Notes under the pieces: generated by a model
Told to the model about the DNA's origin: nothing
What the model saw: only the letters and a program-made list of their open reading frames with translations
Databases searched by the model: none
NCBI GenBank assembly: GCA_012862575.1
Contig: BLSF01000080.1
Span: forward strand, 62,001 to 126,000
DNA from: Parietichytrium sp. I65-24A
Taxonomy: Eukaryota > Sar > Bigyra > Thraustochytrida > Thraustochytriidae
Direction: 5' to 3'
Length of the DNA: 64,000 nucleotides
Part shown: piece by piece, positions 18,009 to 29,528 of the stretch
Layout: the number at the start of each line of letters is the position of its first letter
Position numbering within the stretch: the stretch's first letter is position 1
Translations under genes and position numbers: made by a program

Positions 18009-21000
18009 TCAGCCTAAAACACTACTTGAGTCTCCTGGCTGAAGCACGATGGCAGTGCTTTTCTCACTGTACACCGTCGGGTCCGGGACAACTTGATCTG
18101 CTCGAACAGATGTCCGGGATTGCTTGCCCTGCTTGCTTTGCTCAGACTTGGAGAGCTCCAAGCTCTTGATTCTGTCATTCATTTTGGCGACGATATCCCC
18201 ACCGATCCCCTCCGTGGAGAACTCCTCCCCAGTGTACCATCTTTTTAATTTTGGAAAGAAAATTAGACAGAGCACACCCCCATCATTGACCGCAATCACC
18301 CCTGCTTGAACAAACATGGATGTAGCCGGGTTTCCTGCGGTTATCAAGAGCACAGGGATAGCGATAATGAGTAACTCCAAATTCGAGAGGATCGCGACGC
18401 TCACATGCTTTGCTTCTGAGAAGGTCGAGTTGATTCCGAACGTCCTGTAGCATAGCACACTGGCGTAAAGCAAGAGAGCCGCGTGGTATCCGCCGACAAT
18501 TGCTGCAAAGAGAGAAATGTGCTCACAATGACACATACCAATGCTCGTGAGTGAGTTCCCGTATGCATCTTCACTCATACTGTACCTATTGTACTCAAGT
18601 GGTTCGATGGCTTGCCACACGATCACAAGGAATATCTCAATAGCTGTGTAGAGAGCGAAAGTAACCAGCATTTGCTCTGTGCTCTGTCGGGACCTGCCTT
18701 TTGAAGTTGCACGAAGAGTTGGGCGAAAAAGAGCGAGAATACGCTTTTGTTTCGAAAACAAGCTCGAAAACGTCACTGCAAAGCCTAGCATATACAGAGA
18801 AAGAGCTGCTCTGCAAGACATCGTTGCCATCTCGTTTCCACCATCGCCACCTGCCCGTGCACCTGACGAGTCATCCAGAGTTAAGGGAATGATAGATGCA
18901 GAAGAAATAATCGATCCAGACGCCAGTAAGAGTAAGAAAGGCAATTGAGCTGCTCGGACTTGGATCGAGTCACGTTGATGAAAGCTCCACGCTGCACAAA
19001 ACAACCCAAATGCGATGTTAAACCCACACAAAAGACGGCAAAAGCGTTTCAAAGTGAGGCTGTACCCTAGATCTTCGCAGACAACCCACACGTGAACTGT
19101 TGAAACAGAGGTGGTGAATTCGTCCTGCACAGAATACTCTATCGAGTCTAAGACCTTGAAAGCATATTCAGTCTCGTTAATTTGATACCCCGACTCCCCG
19201 CAAGTGTTTGCGGTATACGTAACCGTTATCGTGGTTACGGAATCAGCGTCAAAATGCAGAAGATCGTCCGGAATGGCACCCGTCTCAAGAAACACCGAGC
19301 CTGTCGAGTTCTGGAAGGTTAGGGATCCGTACGTGGGGAGTTTTGTGAGCGATATTTGAAGCATTTCCCCGTCAGGATCAGTGCCCGTGAGGCTTAGATT
19401 CATGGAGTTGCTCTGACCGTGCAACGAGCCTGCGTTGAAAAGGTATTTGGCTTCGTTGTCGACCTGCGCAGTTGGAACATCTTGCACAGAGGCGATGCTA
19501 ATGCTCACGGTTTCTTCCGAGGACATCCTTGTATGAGAGCCAACGCAGTCTGTGCTTTGGTAGGTAAAACTATCCTCGCCGTCTTCATCTTGGAATGGCT
19601 TATATAGCACTCGTTGGATGGGGTGCTCCAACATTGCTGGTTGTGTTTGTCTTGCTCCGATGAGTTTAATATAGTCCACATAGTTCCAATCCACAATACC
19701 AGTCTCTCCAGAGGTGTCCAATTCGAGCCGAATGGTTTTCGTTGGGAAGGAGGAGCGGCAGATTTGGCTCTGAAACACGAAAAAGAGCCCGCGCCCATTC
19801 GTTTCCTCATATTCTCGGTTTTGTGCTCCGGAACGGTACAATGTGTGCCAGTCGCCGTTCCCGTCGAGAGCTTTGATGCAAACCACCGCGCCTCCTCCGC
19901 GTGGAGACCCATACTCCACAGAGATTGGGAATACCGCCTCTTCATATTCAACCTCAATAAACTCAGTAAATCTTTCAGGGCCAGCCTCGGGGGTATAGTG
20001 CAAGCTTTGGCTGTAGTTATACGCAAAGCGATGTCCAAACACGTGTTGAGAAGATTTGCTCACGACCCAAGCGTCCTCTTCCAGAGTTTGAGTGCGTGGG
20101 CACCATACGCCCTCTCTGATCGGAAGAAGTTGCGACTTTTGCAAGCGAGGAAAAAACAATTTCCCGTTGTTGTGCAGCGCTGCGTCTTCGACACTGCAAT
20201 CGTCAGGATACGCAGCGCCATTCATCACACAGGGCACAAACTCCCCGTCAACTTCTCTCTCATAAGGATGAGTTTCAACATTATAAAACACAAGGGAGTC
20301 TTCTGACCATTTGGCGCGAATGTATCCCAGGACGCTTACCACGCTTTTCTCGGACTCGTTCGAGTACCTGTTAACTCTAATGATATCGCCAACTTCAATC
20401 TTCGCCGCGGTCTCCGCTTCGTCGAAGCGGTCGTCCTTGGAGCATTCCCCCCATCCTTGGTAAAGGCACTTTGAAGAAGGTCACACAGTGTGTTAGAGGC
20501 ACCACGCTGTAAATTCTAAAACAAATATGCAGAGATGATTGCAAAACTTACTTGAGGGGAACCAATAATATTCAAGATGTGGTAGCCCGAGGACACTCCA
20601 CCCCCCCACCACGAGCTAAAGTTTCGAATGCCTTTGACGTACTGATCAACCACAGGGCCCCCCACATCGTACAAATTGTATTCTTCTGTAATCTCACTCA
20701 ACACTGTTGTCCCATCTGCTTGAATCCTCTCTGTAAAAAGAGCACCTTTAGTTGGTAAACTCGTGATTACGAGCGACGATGTGCTATCCACGTCCGTTCC
20801 GTTCAAATAGATCCATTTTCCGTTTACATCGTCCTCTTCAATGTCAAAGCTCAATGTCTCCACGGAAGGGAGGTTGTTTTGTGGAATGAAAGACATTGTA
20901 ACAATCAAATCGGAGCTTGTCGAGAGACCAGACTCTACAGACGTGAACTTGACTGTAAAACTCGAATAGAATGCCTCCAAATCACTCTGTTCCACTTTGA

Positions 21001-22516
21001 TTGCTATTGTGCCCGCTTTATGTGCGATTTTGGTGGGTACGGAGGTGATTTTCTCTAAAACTTCGCCTGTTCCCCACTCTACTTGATACAAGGATCCGAG
21101 ATTCGGCAATGTGGTGATTTCTGCTTCAAGATGATCCCCTGATGGCCCGATTGCATATCCGCAAAGCGGAGTAAAAAGGGAAATACTTTCAATTACCGTA
21201 AGCTCAACCTCGGAGCTTATTAGCTGCGGGACCGCGAAAGGAACAAGGTGAAACGTTTGCTGAAAGGCGTCGGGAGCTGAGTTATTCCCTACTAAAACTT
21301 GAAAGCCAGTAGGTATGGGCCGCTCCAGCGTCCAAGCGTCGCTGAATTCTGAGGACGCGTACCAAAAATCAAGCGCGTCCAATGCACTCAGATTTGCGCC
21401 GAGTGGCACCTCCGACTCGCTGTCCACATAAAATAGTTTTCCGCGACCGGGCTTTTCAGCCAACGAGGTCACATGATAGTCATTAGTCGAGTCCAGAGCA
21501 AGTGAGATTCGAGATTTGGAGTCCGTGTAAACCTCCTTCACAATTGGCACATTTGGCAGGTAATTGCCGCTAGAGAGCTCCTTTGGAACCGTCGACTTCC
21601 GAGCCCGAGGCTGATGAAAATGTGATGGGTCCTCGCATACATCAATGTTGACGGTGTACGTTTCACCAAAGCCATACGCATTATTCGTGCCACCGAGAAG
21701 CATGTTATACTTTTCCCCGGCAGAACCGTAATTCTTGGCGATACTCCCACCAAAAATATCACAAGAATTCTCCGCAAATCCATCGGGATTTGAAACATTA
21801 CAATCAGCGCCGTCAAATGTGTAAGCCAATATTAGATCGCCGGGTAGCTCTGATGTCACATCAATTCTCTTTTCCATCTGCTGCAAGATTTCCTCCTGGC
21901 TGAGCGGCCGAGACCAAACCAATAATTCATCCATCTCGCCCCAGAATCCCAGCGCTTCCCTCACTAAAGGCTCCTGATCAATACCGTCGTACAAATGTCC
22001 GCCCACCGAAAGCACAGAGCCTGAACCTCGGACAGAGACGGTTTCGCCTAAGGAAATATTCGAGACAACAACGCCGTCAATATAGGTGATGCCAACGTTG
22101 TCCAACAACGTGTACGCAAAGAAATGCCAGTCGCTCCAAAGCATGGTGCCATTTTCCAGGTTTTCGTATTTTAGTTCGAATGTGCTCTGAAACGAGTATC
22201 CACCGGGAACGGCTTGGATCAAAAACGGCTGGAGGAGATTTTGGTCTTCGTGCGATTTCCAAGATATTAAAATCATGAAATACGCTGTGGGGTGGTTGAA
22301 AGCCCTTGCCCAGAACGAGATAGTAAGCCTGCTGTCGATTTGGTCCATCCCTGGATCTGTGAAGTTCACAAAGCCGCCTTGCAAGGACATTATCTCTGCT
22401 CTGTTGTGCCCCTGGAAAGCGAGGCTGTAGCCATTTTCCGCGTTCGCGAGTCTCAGCAATGCCAGCAGCACCATCAGCAGGCCAGCGCGCGCCAGCTTCA
22501 TACCCTTCGCAAACAT
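18009..22516 (-). CDS. Class C GPCR-like receptor with LamG and cadherin-like ectodomain (2 exons)
   Basis: Exon 1 is 22516-20552 (655 codons) and exon 2 is 20468-18009. The 83-bp intron starts GTAAGT and ends AAAG; the acceptor is set by reading frame, as two nearer polypyrimidine-type AGs would shift it. The product has 1474 residues. A signal peptide (KLARAGLLMVLLALLRLANA) leads to a LamG/concanavalin-like domain (about 30-215, with LLVWSRPLSQEE near its end). A long extracellular stretch follows, with recurring cadherin-like strands (ITTLPNLGSL, ITSLPTKGAL, LTKLPTYGSL). Seven TM segments (about 1125-1400) resemble GABA-B-type class C receptors: PFLLLLASGSIISS, SLFSKQKRI, FLVIVWQAIEPLEY and LCLIFFPKLKRW. 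The cytoplasmic tail is short and polar. Ligand unknown. There is no Venus-flytrap domain, unlike the receptor at 41239-43764. Confidence 0.85.
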
Positions 22517-23813
22517 TCTGGCCGAGCACGAGCTAGACGGCAGTCTGTGCTTTGGACGCGGCCTTGCTCGTTCTTTGATTGATGAGCTCTTCAGAATAGC
22601 TTAGCACAATCCGTTGTGAAGAAAACCCGGCCAATCACACTGCTCCGGGTAAATAATTTTGTGTACCATCGTAACCTACTGTACAAACTTTGTTGTTCAA
22701 TGTGTGTTGAGTGGTTAGGTTTCCTATTGCTCTCTTCTTTATCAATTTTGACCAGTTAAGTCCGAGTTCGTGTGACCGTTGAGACATGACCGCTCCGGGT
22801 CAGCTCAAGGCTTCGAGATTCACCCCAAGGTGTCACGTATCAATACCAAGTGTGCCCAAGGAGTCTGTTCAATTTGTTGTAGGTGGGTGGGTGGGTGTTC
22901 TCTCTTCGAGTTTTCGTCGCGGCAGTTTCTATCATTGCCGCTTCTTCTTTCACTGTCAAGTAAAAAGTATACTGCAGCGCAAGAAGACGGCGAAGAAGAA
23001 GATGATGATGACACAAAAGAATATGCGACCCCTTCCGGCCATCGGGGCGCTTTGCATCGGGAATGTCTGAAAGCTCTGTACTAATTGAGCAAACTCCGAG
23101 AAACCCGATCCACAGTAGGACCGTTAAGTTCAACATTTCAAAACGCAACCCGCAACCCGTCAACCTTCCCTCTCTATCCCCGCTCAACAAAAAGACACGC
23201 AAATTCCGCAAATTCCTCCACCTTCACAAGAACAATAAAAAATCGTTCTCATAGAAATGCGAACTCAATTGTGCGCAGCTCCAAATTGTCCACTGCATGA
23301 CTATAAGCTTGGGCGAAGCAAGAAAATCGACGTCCTTGCCTCCGGACCTGTGGAGTTCCCTGAGCCCAGGCATCACTGTAAACTTTCCAACTCACTGTCA
23401 ACTGCGTATGTCTTGACTGTGATTGCATCGCCTTCCAATCGCACAACATCTGTTGTGGCTCGTTTCTCATTCAAGACAAATGACTTGGTTACAGTGACCG
23501 TCACAAAAATATTCAAAACGGTCAAATTATTCCAATACAAATTTCCAATACGATTCGTAATCTCTGATACAAAGAAGCACACTCCGTTCTCTAGTCGATA
23601 CACTATTCGCAATCGTAGTCAGCTTGGCCACAGAGGCTGATGACGTCACGCACGCATTGATCCGAAGCGCTGACATCATCTCGCAGGGATAACAGTTTGG
23701 CAATGTATCATGATGATGTTTGTATGTTTGGGGAGCTTGTGGGGACGTTGTAGCGAAAGGAATAGCGGTGGTTAGCAGGGTACGCGAGGACCAAAAGGCG
23801 GACGAGAGGGAAA
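22517..23813. other. Divergent intergenic region, 1.3 kb
   Basis: Lies between divergently transcribed genes and should contain both promoters. Open frames up to 127 codons (for example 23257-23640) show no domain signature and overlap one another. No RNA gene or repeat array is seen. Confidence 0.55.
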
Positions 23814-24260
23814 ATGCGTTTGTCAGGAGTGTGGGTTTTGACATTGGTGGTTTTGGCACTGCTGTTGGGAGTGCGTTGCGATGATGAAGAAGACCAGAAA
23901 GAGATCAGTGAGCTGCTCAAAGAGACAGACTTTATCAAGATGCTGGAGCACAACACAAAGCAGAATGACAAACGCTTGCAAGACCTGCACAATAGACTGG
24001 AGAACGAACTGGTCAAAGTAAATAAGCATTTTGAGGAGATGCTGGACAAAGTACACAATTCCGAGAAGAGCATGGAAAAGAATTTGGAAAAGATTGAGCT
24101 TGCCGTGCTTGGACGAGTGCAGAAAATGCAGCAAAACAGCGAATCGCATGGCTCTTCCTGGAAGATCCCTTTCTTCTTGCTGTTTGTGGCTTTGGTCGGT
24201 GTTTCCGGGTTCTTTGCTAGGTTATATCGCAAAGCGACCAAACATTCACACTTTTTGTAG
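23814..24260 (+). CDS. Small secretory coiled-coil membrane protein, 148 aa
   Basis: Family not recognised. The ATG at 23814 starts a clear signal peptide (residues 1-22, VWVLTLVVLALLLGVRC). A strongly charged coiled coil follows (about 25-105, heptad-like ISELLKETDFIKML and LHNRLENELVKVNKHFEEML), then a single TM segment (about 115-135, IPFFLLFVALVGVSGFFA) and a short basic tail ending KHSHFL. Topology predicts a type I protein of the secretory pathway with a lumenal rod. The layout resembles the stalk-plus-tail of cargo-receptor lectins without the lectin domain, but no homology is claimed. Domain architecture makes a real gene likely despite its size. Confidence 0.7.
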   Translation: MRLSGVWVLTLVVLALLLGVRCDDEEDQKEISELLKETDFIKMLEHNTKQNDKRLQDLHNRLENELVKVNKHFEEMLDKVHNSEKSMEKNLEKIELAVLGRVQKMQQNSESHGSSWKIPFFLLFVALVGVSGFFARLYRKATKHSHFL

Positions 24261-24657
24261 AACAAGAAGGTAACCTGAAGATTTTTTTTTTCCCTGCGAG
24301 AATTTTCACAAAAGTTGACCCCCGACTCGCTGCTATATCTCGCCAAACCGCGCGGGAAATCGGTTATGTCTTGAAGATTTTCAGAAAGAGTGCGGCAGTG
24401 GCTTTTTGAGGAATAGAAATTTAGTTAAGATACAACCTTCTAAAATGGTAAAAAATTAGCGAATGGCTCCTGCGCGGGAGAGACATCTTCGACGTTGGCC
24501 GCTCGCAAAGATCTCGATTGTTTGGAAGGTCTTGTGAAAAGTGAGCAAAGCCCGTGCCCTCTCGTGCTTGTTTCTTAAGCGAACTGTGCAATCCAGACAT
24601 TAGTGGACGTTTTGGGCAACAAATTAAAACATGCTGGTGCTCTATCATTCCATTCAA
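24261..24657. other. Convergent 3' regions
   Basis: Between converging genes; no separate gene is seen. An AG acceptor near 24435 on the minus strand, after a T-rich run, could allow an alternative last centrin exon. Confidence 0.45.
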
Positions 24658-25293
24658 TCAACTTACTGTTTTTTTGGTCATGACGGCGTAAAACTCGTCG
24701 AAACTAGAGCAGTTCGCCTCGTGTCAGTCTCGCTTCTCAAGATCGCGAAGATTTTTAACGTCAAGAAGCGTCATAAACTTACGATATTTCTCCGTCGTTG
24801 TCGGTGTCTGCTCTCTCGATCATCTCGTGAAGCTCCGCATCAGTCATCGTTTCCCCGAGCTCATGCGCAACTCTCTTCAGATTCTTCAGAGAGATCTTGC
24901 CCGAGTTGTCGTCATCGAATAGTCTGAAAACCTTCTGGATATCCTCTCTGGAGTCCTTGTCGCTCTTCAGAATGACGGGCACATTAGTCAAATATCCAGC
25001 TTAACCGTGGCCATGAGCAAGGGGGCCCAACTTACCATCTTGGCAGTCATCATATCCAAAAACTCCTCAAAATCAATGGATCCGGAGCCATCCTTATCGA
25101 TATCGCCGATCATCTGATAAATGGTCTGGTTCTTCGCCTCAAAACCAAGAGACTGCATGGCCGCTTTCAGCTCCTTTGGGTCGATCGTTCCAGATCCGTC
25201 GGTATCAAAGAGATTGAAAGCTTCGCGAATCTCCTCGATCTCGTCCCTGCTGAGCCCAGGACGTTCGATCTGCTTCTTCACCCGGCGAGACAT
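24658..25293 (-). CDS. Centrin (3 exons)
   Basis: Centrin/caltractin is a four-EF-hand protein of basal bodies and centrosomes. Exons on the minus strand are 25293-25036, 24964-24783 and 24703-24658, giving 161 residues, the usual size. Intron 1 (71 bp) is phase 0 between TAKM and SDKDSRE; intron 2 (79 bp) splits the Ser codon of DGEIS-FDEF. Loops: [14 protein letters not shown] (EF1), [15 protein letters not shown] (EF2), [14 protein letters not shown] (EF3, weaker at position 12) and [14 protein letters not shown] (EF4). The end is MTKKTVS. The ATG at 25293 ([14 protein letters not shown]) is chosen over an in-frame ATG at 25377 because it matches centrin length and N-terminus; the longer form would add 28 basic residues. 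The stop follows an ACAGTAAGT sequence that could itself be a donor. Confidence 0.92.
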
Positions 25294-26386
25294 CTTGCTT
25301 TCTAATTCGTCAGACCTTTTCACGGTTTTACGATTTCGCTTACTCAACACTTCTCTCTGCCACAAATTCACGCTCATCAGTCAGCACATCGCACAAGCAA
25401 AAAACACTCTTTCCCATTCACAAAACCGACTCTGCGTCTGCTTTCTTGACACTGTCCAACCACCGTTCCAAGCCCTGCCTTATCGTGCCCGCCACACTCG
25501 CCAGCACTGCCCAAACCCAAAATCGAAACGCTCGACTCCCACATACGTCCCTCGCCCGTATGCCACTACCTTTAAACCTAACTCACCTTACGTGTACGCG
25601 CAAAAGTGTCCCCGTCTTTCTGGATTCTGACTCTGAAGATGGTCTCCAAAAAGAGTTGTCACTTTCGTGTGAAGGAAGAGTTGCTACGAGTGCTAGCGCT
25701 TGGAGGTGGTCTACTTAGGCTAATCGTTAGTGAGGGCTAATGGCGGGACGAGTTTTCGGTAGCACTGATCTGTTTGTTTTTCAGTTGGCGACGTTAACTA
25801 GTGTTATGGAATGAGATAGATGAGCGGTAAGGGTGGGATCGGAGAGAAGAGGCTAATGAACGGGGTAAGAGAGGAGTTTGAATAGTCTTAGCTGGGACTG
25901 TGAGGGATGGATAGGCGTTTGCGTAAGGAGGGGGTGCCGCCGCAAAACAGTGTAGCTTGTAGAGTGCAGTAGAGCTCGCATTAGCGCTGTTTCGCGAGCG
26001 GAGAGCCCCAGAAATATACAAGTTGGTGTTTGTCAAAATCAACAATACATGATCTTTATTCACAGTCAATCAATTGAGATGAACAATCAACGATGGAAGC
26101 ATTCAGTCAAAGATGTCCACACTCCACTGTTTCAAGTGTCTCGCGTCCCGAAGGCGTCAAGCTTGGAGTTTGGCACGGTTGACCGATAAAGCAGTCGATG
26201 GATTTGGGTGTCAGCGTCGTCATCTTGAAGAATGGGAATGTGGAACGATGAGAACTCAAAAGAGTTTGCGAGACCTTCGTACGTATGCAAACGAGGCGCG
26301 GATGCGTTGGGATGTGCAAGAGCTTGTTGAAGATCGCGCGACTCAAGGTCGAACGATTTGGCGAGACATTTCACGGAGAACCGAGC
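25294..26386. other. Intergenic region between two minus-strand EF-hand genes
   Basis: Carries the centrin leader and promoter and the 3' end of the neighbouring EF-hand gene. Open frames on either strand (up to 99 codons) lack domain signatures. No gene is seen. Confidence 0.55.
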
Positions 26387-27023
26387 TTACTCCTCATTTA
26401 ATAGCGCCTTGAACGCGGAGAATCTGCAAAACCACACGATGTCAAGTTAGTGTCAAAGAAGAACACGGAGAGTTCAAGCTGCCATCTCTGACGTACGATA
26501 CTTGGCCGTCGCCGTCAGTGTCTGCGAGCTCGATCATTCGAATAATCTCCGCGTCTGACGTGGCAAACCCAAGCTTTTTAGCCATCCACTTCAAATTCTC
26601 AAACGTAATGACGTCCTCGTCTTCCAGGTCGAAAAGCTTGAACTTGCTCTCCAGACTGTCCCCCGATTCTGCCTCTGCCTGTTTCAATCACAACTGTAAG
26701 AGAAAGCTTTTGCGGACTGTATGTCTGGAAACCACACTTACCACACTTACCGTGCGAAGAGTTGCAACTTGCAAAACCTGCTCTAGAGTGATCGTCTTCT
26801 CGCCCTGCCTGATCAATGTCTTTAAGGCATTCAGCAACAGATCATCAAACATCTTATCTCCAAGAGACTCCAAGGCAGCAAGCAGCTCCGTCGCGTCAAT
26901 GAGCCCTTTCCCATTCTCGTCGCACCTGTCAAAGGCGTCGCAAATTGCACCGAACTCGTCCTTCTCCAACTCAGGGAACGACCCATTGCCGCGTTTTCTG
27001 GTCCTGCTTTCCATCGCCAGCAT
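26387..27023 (-). CDS. Degenerate centrin-like EF-hand protein (3 exons)
   Basis: Exons on the minus strand are 27023-26751, 26678-26497 and 26423-26387, giving 163 residues. Introns are 72 and 73 bp (GTAAGT...CAG and GTACGT...CAG). EF1 (CDENGKGLIDATEL) looks usable; EF2 (RQGEKTITLEQV) and EF3 (FDLEDEDVITFENL) have lost ligands; EF4 (ADTDGDGQVSFSAF) keeps its first acidic residues but has Ala at position 12. The end is FKALLNEE. Both introns fall at the same places as in the centrin gene 1.1 kb away, and exon 2 is 182 bp in both, which supports the exon model and common descent by duplication. Calcium binding should be reduced. Role unknown; a divergent centrin or calmodulin-like partner is likely. 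An alternative ATG lies three codons downstream. Confidence 0.85.
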
Positions 27024-28337
27024 CCGTCTCCCGCGCGGCCGCCGCTCGCTGTCGGCCGAGCTTTCTCTTCACACGAAAATGGTGCCCAGTCCACTAGGGC
27101 AATACAGCTTTTTAGCTAGGCTTGAGAGCTTTTGTTTACGTTAAGCGCATTCGAGTCACGGCGTTCATGGGAGGACGCACGGACTATGGTCAGTATCGAA
27201 AAAGTGCGGAGGGAGAGAACCCAAGCGGAAACCGGGGAAAGAAAAGTTACCTTCTACTCCAAGCGAGGCGATGGCGGCCACGAGCAAGTTGAGTTAAAAG
27301 CCCTTTCGCAGCAGCCTGCTTCGTGACCGATGAATGTGGACTTTTAAGCCCCAAGCACGCTCCCATGGATGCCTTGCCTCTGAACAGAGGTTTCCTCGTC
27401 CGCGTCTATCCCCATTTCCTTATCATCTGGCCGACGTGTATACTCACGGAGCGCGTATTGTCGTGTGATATTCGACTCGCCATTTGCCGAGGACAGGAGC
27501 AGCTTTTGTCGCAGTGTGCCTCATCAGCCTGAGTCTCTCGAACAAAACCGTTCTGTCAATTGGGAAAGCCCGGAAAGATCAATCACAAACTTGGACGTTT
27601 GTCTTGCTTTCACATCGATGCAAATGTCTGGATTCTGTTCTGAATTCTGAAAGAGGGCAGCGAGCTTTTGACAAAGTGCGGAGCTCTTGTCTTCGAAATT
27701 CGAACGAAATGTTCACTTACTCATTCTCCCAGCTTTCCAAACATTATCAAACTTTCACTTCTAAGTCTTCTAAGCTTTCCCAACAATCGCTTCTAAAACT
27801 AACCATTGATTCGCACCCACCATCACAAAGCCAACCGCCAGCCCCGACTCTTGACTTTCCCGAGGAACTCCTTGCAAAGCCGTTTCGTATCGCGTCACCT
27901 CACGGCCTCTGTTACTACCAAATTATCTCTTCTTTCCCTACCCTTCCAGCCCCGACTACAGTTCTTTTCGCCCTTGAATACCAGTACTCACGAACGCTGG
28001 TTACGCCAACACTACCATTGTGTTTGCGCAGCGCCACGAGTGTGCGCCACGGAACAGGGAGTGCGTGGTCGTCTACGGCTTACCTACCGCAAACTCTACC
28101 CTCGCTTCCCAAAGCACATCACGAGTTGCGGACTCCTATGTTTCTCGATAGACAGTCTTATTCACTTGCGCTGCAGTACCTCCCGGGAGCGAGCGACGTA
28201 CAAGGACATACGCGGCGGCAGTGCGCGGGGACAGTTGTCGGAAGGAAAAAGGGTTTCGCAGTTGAGCAGAAAAGGTTCGCAGACCGGAATTTGGAGTGAG
28301 GATTGTTTGTGATAGTTTGGCTGTCGGCACGAGCGGG
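27024..28337. other. Divergent intergenic region, 1.3 kb
   Basis: Should hold promoters for the EF-hand gene (left) and the desaturase (right). A 271-codon frame at 27484-28299 begins with TTG and has no domain pattern; another frame overlaps it. I do not call a gene. Confidence 0.5.
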
Positions 28338-29528
28338 ATGGGCGAGGAGAAAGGGCAAGAGGAGAAAGGCGACTTCGCCGAGGAGACCAATTTGGAGGAG
28401 ACCCCAAAGGATGTCAAGAATGATCCCGGAATGTATTTGAAGCAAGGCAGGCGTCCGCCGAGCGAGCTGGAGGTGACGCTGAGCGAGTTCCTCGGACTGC
28501 GGTACTATGAGGACCTGCGAACGTTGATGTTTGGATGTATTTATCTCAGCTTCGTGGCGATGCAGCTGCGTTTTGACTTTGAGTATAGATGGCAGCGATT
28601 TGTCCTGTTTTTGGCCACCAGCTTCCTGTCCTTTCAGGGAGCCGTGTCGGTGCACAATGCGGTGCATTGCCCTATCTTCCGCCAGACGTGGAAGAACAGG
28701 GCTTTTCAGTGCTTTCTGTCGGTCTGGTTTGGGCACTGCGCGTCTTCGTACGTGCCCGGCCACAATTTGAGTCACCATCGCAACTTGCAAACCCCGAAAG
28801 ATGTGATGCGAACAACCAAGATGCGTTTCCGGTGGAACTTTTTGAACGGCCTCTTCTTCATGCCCACCATTCTTATTTCCACCAGTGCCAACGATGCTGC
28901 ATATTTCAACGCTCAAAAAGCTCTGCGTCGCCCAATCTACTATCAGCTTCGCCTAGAGGCTCTGGTGTATGTTTCTTTCCAGCTCGTTGTGGCAGCTTAC
29001 AACCCCACCAAGTGGCTCTTCGTAGTGTGGCTTCCTTGCCTGATTGGAAAGTATGGCATTATTTCTCTAAATATGCTGCAGCATGACGGGACTGACACTC
29101 AGTCAAAGTACAATCACTCCAGGAACTTTACGGACCCTTTGTTGAACTATCTGTGCTTCAACAATGGGTACCACGGAATTCACCACATGTACCCTGGCCG
29201 TCATTGGGCTTTACTCAAGCACGACCACGATACGCGAATGAAGCCACATATCCACCCAAACCTTGATCAACCGAGCATCTGGGGTTATATCTTTCGCCAG
29301 TTTGTATTCCCTGGCATCCGCCTTGACTATTTGGGAAAGAAGGTGCCCATCGTTGATGATGGCCCAGATGAGCCATGGTTCTACGGCACCTCGGAGTCGT
29401 ACAGTGATCGGGACGTTGATACGCGTGTGTGGACCAAGAACCTCAATCAGTATGGGCCAAACGGCGAGCCCATGTCCATGCTTGCGACCAGGTCAGCAAA
29501 GTCATACACAACCATGAAAGATGACTGA
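28338..29528 (+). CDS. Membrane fatty-acid desaturase family protein
   Basis: A 396-residue di-iron membrane enzyme of the FA_desaturase superfamily, expected in the ER and acting on an acyl or other lipid substrate. The ATG at 28338 (MGEEKGQEEKGDF) is used; the frame is open a little upstream but without ATG. The three histidine boxes are complete: HNAVH (H106, H110), HNLSHH (H142, H146, H147) and HGIHH (H279, H282, H283), with an extra LQHDGTD histidine before box 3. Hydrophobic segments lie near 62-78, 86-104, 122-134 and 215-255. There is no fused cytochrome b5 domain, so it is not a typical front-end desaturase. Substrate and regiospecificity cannot be told from sequence; hydroxylase or related activities of the superfamily remain possible. 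Confidence 0.85.
   Translation: MGEEKGQEEKGDFAEETNLEETPKDVKNDPGMYLKQGRRPPSELEVTLSEFLGLRYYEDLRTLMFGCIYLSFVAMQLRFDFEYRWQRFVLFLATSFLSFQGAVSVHNAVHCPIFRQTWKNRAFQCFLSVWFGHCASSYVPGHNLSHHRNLQTPKDVMRTTKMRFRWNFLNGLFFMPTILISTSANDAAYFNAQKALRRPIYYQLRLEALVYVSFQLVVAAYNPTKWLFVVWLPCLIGKYGIISLNMLQHDGTDTQSKYNHSRNFTDPLLNYLCFNNGYHGIHHMYPGRHWALLKHDHDTRMKPHIHPNLDQPSIWGYIFRQFVFPGIRLDYLGKKVPIVDDGPDEPWFYGTSESYSDRDVDTRVWTKNLNQYGPNGEPMSMLATRSAKSYTTMKDD

Noticed and set aside
25294-25377. 28-residue N-terminal extension of centrin
   Set aside because: It has an ATG but would exceed the family length and lacks similarity to centrin N-termini; kept only as an alternative.
27484-28299. 271-codon frame upstream of the desaturase
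   Set aside because: It begins with TTG, has no regular hydrophobic or domain pattern and is overlapped by another frame of similar quality.
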